A DNA stretch of 64,000 nt from Thermoanaerobaculia bacterium. GTDB lineage: Bacteria > Acidobacteriota > Thermoanaerobaculia > Multivoradales > Multivoraceae. Shown here in pieces: positions 44,703-54,550 of this stretch (position 1 is the first letter of the stretch; the number at the start of each line of letters is the position of its first letter). Position numbers and translations under genes: made by a program. The notes beneath the pieces were generated by a model. It was not told where the DNA came from. It searched no databases and worked only from the letters and a program-made list of their open reading frames with translations. The stretch spans positions 1 to 64,000 of the forward strand of contig JAJEBV010000041.1 in NCBI GenBank assembly GCA_022822365.1, given 5' to 3'.

Positions 44703-47700
44703 CATCAACGAATGGCCCGAGCGGATCCGCCGTCGCTACGAGGCTTATCTCAAGACCTCGTTCTTCTTTCGGGAACCGGCTCTCAGAGCCTCCTTTCAGC
44801 GGGCGCTTCGCGAGGAGGGGACCCTGCTCAAGGGGCCGATTCCTGAACGTTCTCGAGACTTCCGGCGAAGCGTCTCGGCACGAGTGCTGGCGCAGGAGTG
44901 GTTTCCTGGCCGAAGTTCCGGCATAGCGCCAGCCTTGATCGACAAACGCTTGTATGTGCATCAGGAGAAGGCGATCCGTCTGCTTCACGCCGATGACAGG
45001 AACGCTGTCGTGGCAACCGGGACGGCCAGCGGCAAGACAGAGAGTTTTCTCTATCCGATTCTCCTGCATCTGTATCGGCAACACCTGTCCGGCGGACTGG
45101 ACGGTGGCGGTGTCCGGGCGCTCATTCTCTATCCGATGAACGCCTTGGCGAATGATCAACGCGAACGGCTGGGTGGGATCTGCCGGGCGCTTGCTGCGTC
45201 GGAATCTGCTTTTCGTCCGACGTTCGGGCAGTACATCGGGCAGACGCCCTACAACGTCGGTGACAGGTGGCGGCACGGCAAGACGAGGGAGGAGGGTCGG
45301 CTTCCGGGAGAGCTCGTGTTCCGTGACGAGATGCGGGATTCGCCACCTCACATCCTGCTGACGAACTACTCCATGCTGGAATACCTCCTGATCAGGCCCG
45401 ATGACAGTCCGCTCTTCGACGAGGGCCGGGGTTCCCTCTGGCGTTTCCTGGTGCTCGATGAAGCGCACCAGTATCGGGGCTCCAAGGGGATGGAGATGGC
45501 AATGCTGATCCGGCGGCTCAAGCAGCGGATTCGCGAAGGCGGTCGAGGTGGCGACAAGCCGTTCCGCTGCATCGCGACCAGCGCCACACTCTCGACTGGT
45601 GAGGGAGAGGGCGACCGGCTGGCGGTGGCGAAGTTCGCGGGGACTCTGTTTGGTGAGCGTTTCAGTTCAGGAGATGTGGTTTTCGCGGAACGCGAGGAGG
45701 AGGATGGAGCCGAAGCAAGCCGCTACCACGCGTTTCTCAGGGCGCTAGAAGGTGCCTTCCTGGTCCACCGCGAAGGTCGCGATGTCGTCCGTCTCAATCG
45801 TGGCGACGACGTGGGGGAGGAAGATAAGGGGACGCCACTTGAGATCGCCCTTTGCCGGGAATGCGGCCAGCACTACTACGTCGGCAAGGTACGCGGCGGC
45901 AGGCTAGAGGAGGCAGTGCGCGATCCCAGTCAATCCGGGTTCGGCGCCGACTTCTTCATGCCGTCCGAGCACGGCGACGCGACGCTGTGCCGCCGGTGCG
46001 GCGCGATAGGGAAGGGCGACTTAGCTTGTGGCTGTGACGCAGCGATCGACGTGATGCGCTGCGAACCGCACAAGGACCACACGGACCGGCTCGGCAAGTG
46101 CGCGGCCTGCGGCTACCGTCGGGGCGGCCTTGGTGATCCGGTCCAAGAGATCGTCCACGGCTCAGACGGGCCGAATGCCGTCATCGCCACAGCGCTGATC
46201 GAGCTGCTGCCTAAAGAGAGGCGGAAAGTGCTCGCCTTTGCCGACAGCCGGCAGGAGGCGGCATTCTTCGCGTGGTATGCCGAGGATTCCTACAAGCGGT
46301 TGCGGGACCGGAATCTGATCTTCCGGGCTGTGCGAGACGCGCCGGATGGGGAAGGCCTGAGCATCGAGGATCTGACCAGCAGACTGCACGAGGTGTGGGA
46401 GCAAGCCGGGCTGTTCAGAGCCTCCGACACGCCGGAGACTCGCCGCCGAACAGTCCTCGCCTCGATTCTTCGCGAGATCGTCACGGAAGAACGGCGAATC
46501 TCGCTGAGCGGTGTCGGTCTCGTTCGGTGGAGCGTCGCGCTTCCCGCGGACTTCTCAGTCCCGACCGGCCTGCTCGAACAGCCCTGGGCACTCTCGGAGA
46601 GCGAAGCGTTGAGCCTGGTTCAGTACTGCCTCAGCGTACTCTCGGCTCGCCGCGCCCTTAGCTTGCCGCGAACGGAGGGCGTTCCGGCCTGGGGCGAGGT
46701 CTCTACACTGCCCCAGACGGCCTACGGCCTGGGAAGGCCTGGCGGGCGCGCTCACGTTGCGGAATGGGGAAGCCGGGCTTCCGGGCTCGTCAGGCACTTT
46801 CTTCCCCGCGTGTTGGGCGAGAACGGACGGGACGAGGAGACGGTCCGTGACCTGAGCGCGCAGGCCGCGTACGAGGTTTGGAGGTCCTTGACCGCGATGC
46901 GGAGCACACCGCTGCTGGTCCGCGGGAAGTTCGACGGGACGTTTCGTCTGGGTTCGGAATGGCTGCGACTTCACCCTGTCGGGGACGGTTCGATCTGGTG
47001 CTGCGATACCTGCACCACGCTGACGCCGCACTTCGTTCGAGGCGTGTGTCCCCGCACCGGCTGCTTCGGGCGCCTCCAGCCAGCGAATCCTGAGGCCGCT
47101 GCGGAGAACCACTACAGGCTGCTCTACGAGAGCCTCGATCTGCCACCCCGGCTCCGGGCCGAGGAGCACACAGCCCAGGTCGCCCCGGAACAGGCCCGGC
47201 GCTTGCAGGAGGAGTTCAAGGAGGGACAGATTCAACTCCTCAGCTCCTCGACGACGTTCGAGGTGGGTGTGAGCCTTGGCGATCTCGACGCGGTTTTTCT
47301 CCGTAATGTCCCGCCCGAGCCATTCAACTACGTCCAGCGAGTGGGGCGGGCCGGGCGCGGAGAGCGAGCCGGTTTGGCGGTGACCTACTGCCGGCGCAAC
47401 CCGCACGATCTTCACCACTACGAGAATCCGGAAGCGAGCATGATCCACGGCGATGTGGATCCGCCGAAACTCCACCTTTCGAACGATCGCATCGTCTTGC
47501 GCCACGTGGCGGCGGCCGTCCTGAGCGGGTTCTTCCGTCACCACCGACAGCGTTTCGCGAACGTCGCCGACTTCCTCGAGGATTGGAAGGTGCCGCGGGC
47601 GGCGCTCGATTTCACCACTTGGTGCCAAGAGAACGCGACCCCCATTGAGTCCATGCTGACCCAGATCGTCCCTGAGCAGGTGGCAGACGCCGTCGGGCTC

Positions 47701-48924
47701 TCGGATCGGCACTGGATCGAGCGCATCGCCGGTCCCGACAGCCGGCTTGGCCTCGCCGAGGCTGAGGTCTGTTCAGAGTACCTTGAACTGGAGGACATCG
47801 AATCCGCTGCCGTGGATCAGCGTGACTACAGGAAGGCTCAGCGTGTCAAGAAACGGATGGACACGGTCACAGGGCGTACGACTCTGGAGTTCCTTTCCCG
47901 TAAGGCAGTCATCCCCAAGTACGGCTTCCCGGTCGACGTCGTCGAATTGCATTCGTGGCAGGTCGGGCGCGATGACGCCAGCGTCGCCCTCCAGCGCGAT
48001 CTCTCGCAGGCGATCGCCGAGTACGCGCCGGGCGGGAAGGTCGTGGCCAACAAGCTCGAGTGGGAGTCCTGCGGGATCAGGAGAGTGTCCGGTAAGGAAT
48101 GGCCCGTACGCATGTACCGGTACGACGACTCGAGAAGCTTCGAGCAGTGGACCGAGGGAAGATCCGATGCGCCTGCCAACGTACGGAAGAAGTACCTGAT
48201 TCCGCGGTTTGGTTTCGTCACGCCCCTGTTCAGGGACCCTAAGCCTCCTAGGCGACGAGCGCACAGGGTGTACAGCACTCGTCCGTTCTTCCAGAGTTTT
48301 TCGGAGGCCGGCGCCGATGTCGCGCGAAACCGCTCCGGGTTGTGGGTCAGTTCGGCCGCCTCGGGAACCCTGGTCGTGCTCTGCGAAGGCCACGGCGGTC
48401 GAGGGTTCCTCGTTTGCCGGTCATGCGGCGCCCATTCCGCGAAGCGCACGGCCAAACACGAGACTCCATCGGGTCGGGAGTGCAGGGGAACGCTGGAACA
48501 GTTCTCGCTGGGCCACGAACTGGTCACGGACGTGGTTCGGATGGAGTTCCCGGACCTGCGAGACCAGTGGACGGCATACTCGGTCGCCTACGCGATTCTC
48601 CTGGGAGCGGCTGACGCCCTCGGAGTTCCGCAGAACGACCTGAACGTCACGATTACGGCCGGGACCGAACCGGATTCATCGGCGGTTGTGCTCTACGACA
48701 ACGTTCCGGGCGGTGCCGGCCTGGTCACTCAACTGGACGACGACGATGTTCTGCTGCGAGTGCTTGCCGGGGCGCGTCGACGCGTGACCGGCGGCTGCGG
48801 CTGCGATGTCAGTTGCTATGGCTGTCTGCGGAGCTATCGCAACCAGTTCGCTCATCCTCATCTTGACCGTAGGCAGGCACAGGCGGTCCTCGACCAGCTT
48901 GAGATCTCCAGCCCGGGGCGTTGA
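44683..48924 (+). CDS. DEAH-box helicase with DUF1998 C-terminus
   Basis: A 1413-residue superfamily 2 helicase. After an N-terminal region of 90 residues come motif I (TGTASGKT, K118), motif Ia ([15 protein letters not shown]), motif II DEAH (259-262) and motif III (ATSATLS). An insert with zinc-binding pairs follows (CREC at 391-394, then CRRC and CAAC). The second RecA lobe has [20 protein letters not shown] and QRVGRAGRG (885-893). The end is DUF1998-like with [10 protein letters not shown] (C1372, C1374, C1378, C1381), as in MrfA/YprA, DrmA-DrmB of DISARM and DruE of Druantia. The start is inferred as TTG 44683, with gagg upstream, inside the sigma-fusion gene (20-base overlap); the frame is open from 44596. 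Activity would be ATP-dependent strand translocation, perhaps with associated processing. Confidence 0.88.
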   Translation: MTPNEVDINEWPERIRRRYEAYLKTSFFFREPALRASFQRALREEGTLLKGPIPERSRDFRRSVSARVLAQEWFPGRSSGIAPALIDKRLYVHQEKAIRLLHADDRNAVVATGTASGKTESFLYPILLHLYRQHLSGGLDGGGVRALILYPMNALANDQRERLGGICRALAASESAFRPTFGQYIGQTPYNVGDRWRHGKTREEGRLPGELVFRDEMRDSPPHILLTNYSMLEYLLIRPDDSPLFDEGRGSLWRFLVLDEAHQYRGSKGMEMAMLIRRLKQRIREGGRGGDKPFRCIATSATLSTGEGEGDRLAVAKFAGTLFGERFSSGDVVFAEREEEDGAEASRYHAFLRALEGAFLVHREGRDVVRLNRGDDVGEEDKGTPLEIALCRECGQHYYVGKVRGGRLEEAVRDPSQSGFGADFFMPSEHGDATLCRRCGAIGKGDLACGCDAAIDVMRCEPHKDHTDRLGKCAACGYRRGGLGDPVQEIVHGSDGPNAVIATALIELLPKERRKVLAFADSRQEAAFFAWYAEDSYKRLRDRNLIFRAVRDAPDGEGLSIEDLTSRLHEVWEQAGLFRASDTPETRRRTVLASILREIVTEERRISLSGVGLVRWSVALPADFSVPTGLLEQPWALSESEALSLVQYCLSVLSARRALSLPRTEGVPAWGEVSTLPQTAYGLGRPGGRAHVAEWGSRASGLVRHFLPRVLGENGRDEETVRDLSAQAAYEVWRSLTAMRSTPLLVRGKFDGTFRLGSEWLRLHPVGDGSIWCCDTCTTLTPHFVRGVCPRTGCFGRLQPANPEAAAENHYRLLYESLDLPPRLRAEEHTAQVAPEQARRLQEEFKEGQIQLLSSSTTFEVGVSLGDLDAVFLRNVPPEPFNYVQRVGRAGRGERAGLAVTYCRRNPHDLHHYENPEASMIHGDVDPPKLHLSNDRIVLRHVAAAVLSGFFRHHRQRFANVADFLEDWKVPRAALDFTTWCQENATPIESMLTQIVPEQVADAVGLSDRHWIERIAGPDSRLGLAEAEVCSEYLELEDIESAAVDQRDYRKAQRVKKRMDTVTGRTTLEFLSRKAVIPKYGFPVDVVELHSWQVGRDDASVALQRDLSQAIAEYAPGGKVVANKLEWESCGIRRVSGKEWPVRMYRYDDSRSFEQWTEGRSDAPANVRKKYLIPRFGFVTPLFRDPKPPRRRAHRVYSTRPFFQSFSEAGADVARNRSGLWVSSAASGTLVVLCEGHGGRGFLVCRSCGAHSAKRTAKHETPSGRECRGTLEQFSLGHELVTDVVRMEFPDLRDQWTAYSVAYAILLGAADALGVPQNDLNVTITAGTEPDSSAVVLYDNVPGGAGLVTQLDDDDVLLRVLAGARRRVTGGCGCDVSCYGCLRSYRNQFAHPHLDRRQAQAVLDQLEISSPGR

Positions 48925-48939
48925 TACTCTGCCGCCGCC

Positions 48940-49869
48940 ATGACCACGACCGATACAGCACGCAACGGCCTCCCGGCCATCTCGCTCGCCGCGGTGCCGG
49001 GCCGCCGCCGGCTGACTCTCGATCTCGCGCGGGAGATCGAGCGCCGCGGCTTCAGCGGCATCTACTGCCCGAGCATGGGCGACGGGTTGGCGTTGTGCGA
49101 GGGGATCGCGCTGTGCACCGAGCGCATCCACTTCGGGACCTCGATCGTCAACATCTACACCCGGCACGTGACGGAGTTCGCGCACACGGCGTCCTTCATC
49201 CACGAGGTGTCCCAGGGGCGGTTCTGGTTCGGCGTGGGCGTCAGCCACGCGCCGGCGCATGCGCGGCTCGGCGTTACCGTCGGCAAGCCGCTGGGGGACA
49301 TCCGTGCTTTCGTGGACGAAGTGAAGGCGGTGCGGGGCGCCGGCGAACTGCCGCCGATCGTCCTCGCCACGCTGCGCGACCGGATGATCGCCACGGCAGC
49401 CGAGATCGGCGACGGCATGGTGTTCGCGAACGGCGCCCGTTCCCGCATGGGTCACTCGCTGGCGGCGGCGGGGGAGAAGGCGACCGACCCGGACTTCTTC
49501 GTCGGCAACATGATCCCGACCGTGATCTCCGACGACCGCGACCTGGCGGCGGCGCGCAACCGGAAGACGCTCAGCCGCTACGCGCTGCTGCCGAACTACC
49601 GCAACTACTGGAAGGCGGCCGGCTACGTCGAGGAGATGGAAGCCGTGGAGCAGGCCGTCGAGCGGGGCGAGACGGAGCGCATTCCGGCCCTCCTCTCCGA
49701 CCGCTGGCTGGCGGATTGCACCCTGTTCGGGACAGCCGCGGAGGTTCGCGAAGGAGTCGAGCGCTGGTTCGACGCCGGCATTCGCACTCCCATCCTCGTT
49801 CCGTCGTCGGCGGCGGGCAACCAGATCAAGGCGTTCGAAGAGCTGTTCGCCGCCTTCGACGGGAGCTGA
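48940..49869 (+). CDS. LLM class F420-dependent oxidoreductase
   Basis: A 309-residue luciferase-like TIM-barrel protein. Seen are IERRGFSGIYCPSMGDGLAL, IHFGTSIVNIYTRHVTEFAH, VSQGRFWFGVGVSHAPAHAR and a C-terminal FGTAAEVREGVERWFDAG. The pattern fits F420-dependent members such as methylene-H4MPT reductase-like enzymes. It starts 16 bases after the helicase stop but resembles core genes in codon use, so it probably marks the end of the island. No strong ribosome site is visible. Confidence 0.86.
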   Translation: MTTTDTARNGLPAISLAAVPGRRRLTLDLAREIERRGFSGIYCPSMGDGLALCEGIALCTERIHFGTSIVNIYTRHVTEFAHTASFIHEVSQGRFWFGVGVSHAPAHARLGVTVGKPLGDIRAFVDEVKAVRGAGELPPIVLATLRDRMIATAAEIGDGMVFANGARSRMGHSLAAAGEKATDPDFFVGNMIPTVISDDRDLAAARNRKTLSRYALLPNYRNYWKAAGYVEEMEAVEQAVERGETERIPALLSDRWLADCTLFGTAAEVREGVERWFDAGIRTPILVPSSAAGNQIKAFEELFAAFDGS

Positions 49870-49889
49870 GGGGATGACGGCAGGCCATC

Positions 49890-51797
49890 TCAACGACGCT
49901 TGAACCGCCGCTCCAGGTCGCGGTCCGTGAGTTCCAGCACGACCGGGCGACCGTGCGGGCAGGTGTAGGGATGCTCGCAGGCGAAGAGCTCCGCGATCAG
50001 GCTCTCCATTTTCTCCGCCGACAGCGCCTCGTGCATCTTGACCGCGGCCCTGCAGGCCCGGCTGGCCGCCAGCTGCGTCAGGAGGTATTCGCCCAGCGCC
50101 CCCTCCTCGCTCGGCAGCTCATCCCCGCCGGCGACCTGCGTCGCGATCCGCAGCACCAGGCTCTCCGCTTCCCTGTCCGGCAGCACGGCGGGGATGGCCG
50201 TGATCGCGGCGCTGCCGCCGGAGAAGCTGCTGACCGAGTAGCCGCAGCGCTCCAGCCCGGCGGAGCACTCCGCGAGCGCCGCGTTCTCGGCCGCGGAGAG
50301 TTCCAGTACGCGCGGCACGAGCAGGGTCTGGCTGGCTGGCTCCTGCTCGGCGAGACTGTGGCGGAACCGCTCGTAGAGAATCCGCTCGTGGGCCACGTGC
50401 TGGTCCACGACCAGCAACGACTCCGGACCCTCGAGCAGGATCATCGTGCCCTTGTACTGTCCGATCAGCCGGAGCGACTCCCGGGCCTTGCCCGACAGGC
50501 GCACCGGGCGGGACGGCTCCGGCCGGTAGGCGACCTCCGCCAGCTTTCCTGCGGGCCCCGGCTGGGCGCCGCCATAGCGGGCCGCAAGCTCGGCCGCCCA
50601 GGCGGGCGCCTCCGGCGCCGGGACCCCTTCCTCCCGGTGGTCTTCCCCTGCCGCGCCGGACGGCCACCACGCCGCCGCGGCCCCGGTTTCGCGCAGTTGT
50701 CCGGCGCCGGTCCAGGCGGGCGGCGCCACCGGTCCTCCCAACTCGCGCAGCGGCGCCGGTTCCTCCCCCTTGGCGGCCTCGAGTCCCCTGCGCAGCGCGC
50801 TGCCGACACGGCCGAGCAGCGCCGCGTCGCGGAACCGGACCTCGGCCTTCTGCGGGTGTACGTTCACGTCGACGGACTCGGGCGGGATGTCGAGGAACAG
50901 GAAGAGAGCGGGCGGCCGCTCTCCCTTCATCAGGTCGCGCACCGCCTTGTAGTAGATGCTGAGTACGGCTCGGTCCCTCAGCAGGCGGCCGTTGACGAAC
51001 AGGAACAGGCGCCGGCCCTTCGTCGTCTCCCGGTCGCCGACGAAGCCGGAGATTCCCTGCTCCCTCCTGGCCTCGGGCAAAGGCGTGAGGTGGCTCACGA
51101 GGTCTTCGCCGAACAACTGCGCGATCCGGTTCAGCCGACCGGCCGCGTCGACTCCGGTCGCCTGGGCCCGCAGCAGCTCCCGCCCCGGCGACTCGGCGTC
51201 GGGGGCGTGGCGCAGAACGAAGGTCACGTCCGGCCGCGCCAGCGCGTAACCCTGGACCACGGTCAGCGCGTGACGGAGCTCCGTCGCGGGACGCTTCAGG
51301 AACTGCTTGCGGGCCGGCACGTTGTAGAACAGGGACTCGACCGTCACCGTGGTGCCGCGGGGGCGGCTCACGGGTTCCTCGACCGCCAGCCGGCCGCCTT
51401 CGACCACCAGCCGATGTCCGTCTCCGGCCGACCGGGCGGTCAGGAGCTCGCACTTCGACACCGCGGCAATCGACGCCAGGGCCTCTCCGCGAAAGCCGAG
51501 GGTCGCCACCTCCAGCAGGTCCTCGAAGGAGGCGATCTTGCTCGTCGCATGGCGTTCGAGTGCGAGGGGCGCGTCCTCAGCGGCGATTCCGCCGCCGTCG
51601 TCGGCCACCGAGATCAGGTCGCGTCCGCCGTTCTCCAGTTCGATCTCGATGCGGCCGGCGCCCGCGTCGAGGGCGTTCTCCACAAGCTCCTTGACCACGG
51701 AAGACGGCCGCTCCACCACCTCGCCCGCCGCGATCTTGGAGATCAGCGCGTCGGGAAGGCGCTGCAGGCCGAGCCGTTCCGGGCTGGGTCCGGTCAT
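49890..51797 (-). CDS. mutL: DNA mismatch repair protein MutL
   Basis: A 635-residue MutL. The N-terminal GHKL ATPase has VVERPSSVVKELVENALDAG, ADDGGGI and GFRGEALASIAAVS. The C-terminal domain has DQHVAHERILYE, a variant of the DQHA(X2)E(X4)E metal site, and TCPHGRP near the end, so the nicking endonuclease is predicted active, as in organisms without MutH. A proline/alanine-rich linker lies near residues 340-420. The ATG overlaps the recO stop by one base (TGATG). Confidence 0.96.
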   Translation of the reverse strand: MTGPSPERLGLQRLPDALISKIAAGEVVERPSSVVKELVENALDAGAGRIEIELENGGRDLISVADDGGGIAAEDAPLALERHATSKIASFEDLLEVATLGFRGEALASIAAVSKCELLTARSAGDGHRLVVEGGRLAVEEPVSRPRGTTVTVESLFYNVPARKQFLKRPATELRHALTVVQGYALARPDVTFVLRHAPDAESPGRELLRAQATGVDAAGRLNRIAQLFGEDLVSHLTPLPEARREQGISGFVGDRETTKGRRLFLFVNGRLLRDRAVLSIYYKAVRDLMKGERPPALFLFLDIPPESVDVNVHPQKAEVRFRDAALLGRVGSALRRGLEAAKGEEPAPLRELGGPVAPPAWTGAGQLRETGAAAAWWPSGAAGEDHREEGVPAPEAPAWAAELAARYGGAQPGPAGKLAEVAYRPEPSRPVRLSGKARESLRLIGQYKGTMILLEGPESLLVVDQHVAHERILYERFRHSLAEQEPASQTLLVPRVLELSAAENAALAECSAGLERCGYSVSSFSGGSAAITAIPAVLPDREAESLVLRIATQVAGGDELPSEEGALGEYLLTQLAASRACRAAVKMHEALSAEKMESLIAELFACEHPYTCPHGRPVVLELTDRDLERRFKRR

Positions 51798-52561
51798 CAG
51801 GGCGCCATGTCCCGCAGGGTCCGCTGCATCACGCCGTAGCTCTTCAGTTCCCGGCCCAGGAAGGCGCGGCGCACCTCGCGCGTCAACGACTCGACCGATC
51901 TGAGCGTCGCCTCGTCGACCTGTCCGTTCGCCTGCAGGCTCGCGAGATCCGAGCCGCCGATCCGGCGCAGGAAGTCCAGGGGCTCAGCCCCCACCCTTCG
52001 GTTCGCGCCCGCGCCGCCGCCGCAGGAAGGACACAGGAGGCCGGCCGCGTCGACTGCCAGGAAAGCCTCGTCGGCGATGGCCTTGCCGCAGGCGGGACAG
52101 CGGCGGGGCGTAGGGAAGACGCCGCTCAGGCGCAGGGTCCAGCATTCCAGGTAGCGCGCGGCGAGCCAGCGGTCGCAGCCGTCGAGCAGTGCCTGGACCG
52201 TGGTGTCCAGGAGGCGGTAGAGGTGGTTCTCCGGCTCGTCCTCCTGCGCGAAGACCTGCATGTGTTCCGCCAGGTAGGACGATACGAGGATCCCTTCCAG
52301 GTCCTCGTGCAGGGATCGCGCGCTGCGGATCATCTCCGCCTCGCCGAGCCGAACGAGTTCGCGCTCCGGCTTCTCGAACCACGTCAGGTGGACCTTGGCG
52401 AGCTGCTGCAGCTCGCCGCCGAAACGGCTGAAGCGCGTCCGCGCGCTGCGGGCCGCTCCACGTTTCAGTCCCCGATCGCGACTGAGGAAGACGACGATGC
52501 GGTCCCGTTCGTGCAGGTCCGTCGTCTGGAGCAGCAGCGCCTCGCCGCTGTGCTGCTTCAT
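51797..52561 (-). CDS. recO: DNA repair protein RecO
   Basis: A 254-residue recombination mediator that loads RecA at gaps together with RecR. It has the N-terminal OB-fold (EALLLQTTDLHERDRIVVFL), a helical domain and a zinc site CPACGKA...CPSCGGG (two CxxC pairs around residues 150-185). Length is normal. It is translationally coupled to mutL and follows mgtE with a 19-base gap on the same strand. Confidence 0.93.
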   Translation of the reverse strand: MKQHSGEALLLQTTDLHERDRIVVFLSRDRGLKRGAARSARTRFSRFGGELQQLAKVHLTWFEKPERELVRLGEAEMIRSARSLHEDLEGILVSSYLAEHMQVFAQEDEPENHLYRLLDTTVQALLDGCDRWLAARYLECWTLRLSGVFPTPRRCPACGKAIADEAFLAVDAAGLLCPSCGGGAGANRRVGAEPLDFLRRIGGSDLASLQANGQVDEATLRSVESLTREVRRAFLGRELKSYGVMQRTLRDMAP

Positions 52562-52580
52562 GCCCGGAACCCGCCGCCGC

Positions 52581-53951
52581 TCAGCGGACCAGCCAGTCGA
52601 TCATCAGGGTCGCCAGGCCGAAGTAGACGAGGATGCCGGTGATGTCGCTGCTGGTCGTGACCATGGGACCGGAAGCGATCGCCGGATCGATCCCGATCCG
52701 CTCGAACGCCATGGGCAGCAGCGAGCCGATCAGGGAGGCGAGCACGATGGCCAGGAACAGCGAACTGGCAACGACCGCGCTGTACGCCGGGTTCTGCTCC
52801 AGGAAGGCCGCCACCGCCGCCGCGACGGCGGCGCAGACGAGCGCCACCACGAGCCCGATGCGGATCTGCTGGAACAGAAACCGGCGCATCCGGCCGCCGC
52901 CTTCGCCGATCCGGCCGGTCGCCAGGCCGCGCACGGTCAGTGTCATCGTCTGGCTGCCGATGTTGCCGCCCATGCCCATGACGACCGGCGCGAAGGCAAG
53001 GAGGAACGCCTCGTTGAGCCGGAGCTGGAACTGCTTCATCAGCACGCCGGTCAGGGTCAGGCCGATCAGGTTGACCAGGAGCCAGGGCAACCGGATGCCC
53101 GCGACGCGCCAGGCACGCTCCCGGTACAGCAGCTCGTCGTCGGAGGTGCCGACCATCTTGTAGAAATCCTCTTCGGCCTCCTCCTGCACGATGTCGATCA
53201 CGTCGTCGACGGTCACCAGCCCCAGCAGGCGGCGGCCTTCGTCCACTACCGGAATCGCCAGGAAGTCGTAGCGCGAAGCGAGCTGCGCCACCTCCTCCTG
53301 GTCAGTGTCCGTCTTCGCCGTCACCAGGCCGCGGTTCATGATCTCGTTCAGGGTGCGGCTCGGAACGGAGAGCAGGAGCTCGCGCAGCGACAGGACGCCG
53401 ACCAGGCGCCCCTCCGGATCGACAACGTAGAGGTAGAAGATCATCTCCACTTCGCCGTGTTCGCGAATCTTGGCGATCGCGTCGCCGACCGAGGTGTTTT
53501 CCGGCAGGGAGAAGAACTCGGTGTTCATGATCCGCCCGGCCGTGTCCTCCTCGTAGGCGAACTGCGTCTGCAACTCGTCGCGGTCCGGCCGGTCGAGCAA
53601 GGCCAGGACGGCCTCCCGCAGTTCGTCCTCCAGACCGTCGACGATCTCGACGCTGTCGTCGACCGCCAGGGGCGACAGCAGGCCGGCAATCTCGGACGGA
53701 GCGAGCTCTTCCAGCAGCGGCCGCCGTTCGCCCGGTTCGAGCTCCAGCAGCACCTCGCCGGCCGAGTCCGGGTAGTCCTCGAGGGCGAGGCGGACGACGA
53801 ACAACTGCTCCGTGGGCACGAGCTTCCGCAGCGCGGCGGCGACGTCTCCAGGCCGCACTTTGCTCAGCACGCGAGACAGGTTCCGGCGCGCGCCGCGCCG
53901 GGCCAGCCGGCGCATCGTGTCGCCCAGAATCTCGACTCGCTGGGTGGACAT
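52581..53951 (-). CDS. mgtE: Magnesium transporter MgtE
   Basis: A 456-residue Mg2+ channel/transporter. It has a cytoplasmic N domain with MgtE repeats (LLEELAPSEIAGLLSPLAVD), a CBS pair (FLAIPVVDEGRRLLGLVTVD, VMTVDT-type segments) and five C-terminal membrane helices including MGMGGNIGSQTMTLTVRGLA, the pore signature (GGNxGSQ). The N and CBS domains sense Mg2+ in known members. It is followed on the same strand by recO and preceded by the RidA gene. Confidence 0.94.
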   Translation of the reverse strand: MSTQRVEILGDTMRRLARRGARRNLSRVLSKVRPGDVAAALRKLVPTEQLFVVRLALEDYPDSAGEVLLELEPGERRPLLEELAPSEIAGLLSPLAVDDSVEIVDGLEDELREAVLALLDRPDRDELQTQFAYEEDTAGRIMNTEFFSLPENTSVGDAIAKIREHGEVEMIFYLYVVDPEGRLVGVLSLRELLLSVPSRTLNEIMNRGLVTAKTDTDQEEVAQLASRYDFLAIPVVDEGRRLLGLVTVDDVIDIVQEEAEEDFYKMVGTSDDELLYRERAWRVAGIRLPWLLVNLIGLTLTGVLMKQFQLRLNEAFLLAFAPVVMGMGGNIGSQTMTLTVRGLATGRIGEGGGRMRRFLFQQIRIGLVVALVCAAVAAAVAAFLEQNPAYSAVVASSLFLAIVLASLIGSLLPMAFERIGIDPAIASGPMVTTSSDITGILVYFGLATLMIDWLVR

Positions 53952-53968
53952 GACGCGCTGTCAGCCTT

Positions 53969-54442
53969 TCAGTCGACCTCGAAGACGGCGTCGATCTCGA
54001 CCGGCACGTTGAACGGCAGCTTGTTCGTCCCCACCGCGAAGCGTGCGTGCCGCCCCTTCTCGCCGAACACGTCGACCATCAGGTCGGAGGCGCCGTTGAT
54101 CACGGCCGGGTGATTCTCGAAGTCGTCGCTGCAGTTCACGAAGCCGCCGAGCTTCACGCAGCGCTTCACCCGCTCCAGGTCACCTTCGCAGGCGGCCCCC
54201 ACGACCGCGACGATGTTGAGGCCGACGAGGCGGGCGGCCTCCTGCGCTTCCTCGAGGGAGTAGTCGACGCCGACCTTGCCGCGGTAGGCCAACTTCCCGT
54301 CCCTTACCGGGACCTGGCCGGACACGAAGACGAGGGAGCCGGTTCGCACGAACGGGACGTAGTTGGCGGCCGGCGCCGCCGGTTCCGGCAGTTCGATGCC
54401 CAGTGCTTCCAGCCGCTCCCTGGCCGTGGTTTCGCGCGTCAT
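53969..54442 (-). CDS. RidA family protein
   Basis: A 157-residue member of the RidA/YjgF family, which deaminates reactive enamine/imine intermediates. Typical are TGSLVFVSGQVPVRDGKL, the VGLNIVAVVGAAC strand and NKLPFNVPVEIDAVFEV at the end. It has a slightly extended N-terminus and belongs to the longer YjgH/TIGR-type group. The Arg that binds the carboxylate in active RidA is not obvious at the usual place, so catalysis is uncertain. Confidence 0.9.
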   Translation of the reverse strand: MTRETTARERLEALGIELPEPAAPAANYVPFVRTGSLVFVSGQVPVRDGKLAYRGKVGVDYSLEEAQEAARLVGLNIVAVVGAACEGDLERVKRCVKLGGFVNCSDDFENHPAVINGASDLMVDVFGEKGRHARFAVGTNKLPFNVPVEIDAVFEVD

Positions 54443-54550
54443 TCCCTTGGAGTTCCTTCGAGCAACGCCGAACCCTAGCAGCCGGAAATCAACGCCGTGC
54501 CATGTCTTACGGCGGCTGGCCGGCCCTTCCCCTGACGCCAGACTCGGACG

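Noticed and set aside
40758-48924. Calling the locus DISARM or Druantia
   Set aside because: The helicase shares the general layout of those systems, but no drmC phospholipase-like, drmM methyltransferase, druH or druA-D gene is adjacent, and the partner carries a sigma core. A type label would overstate what can be seen.
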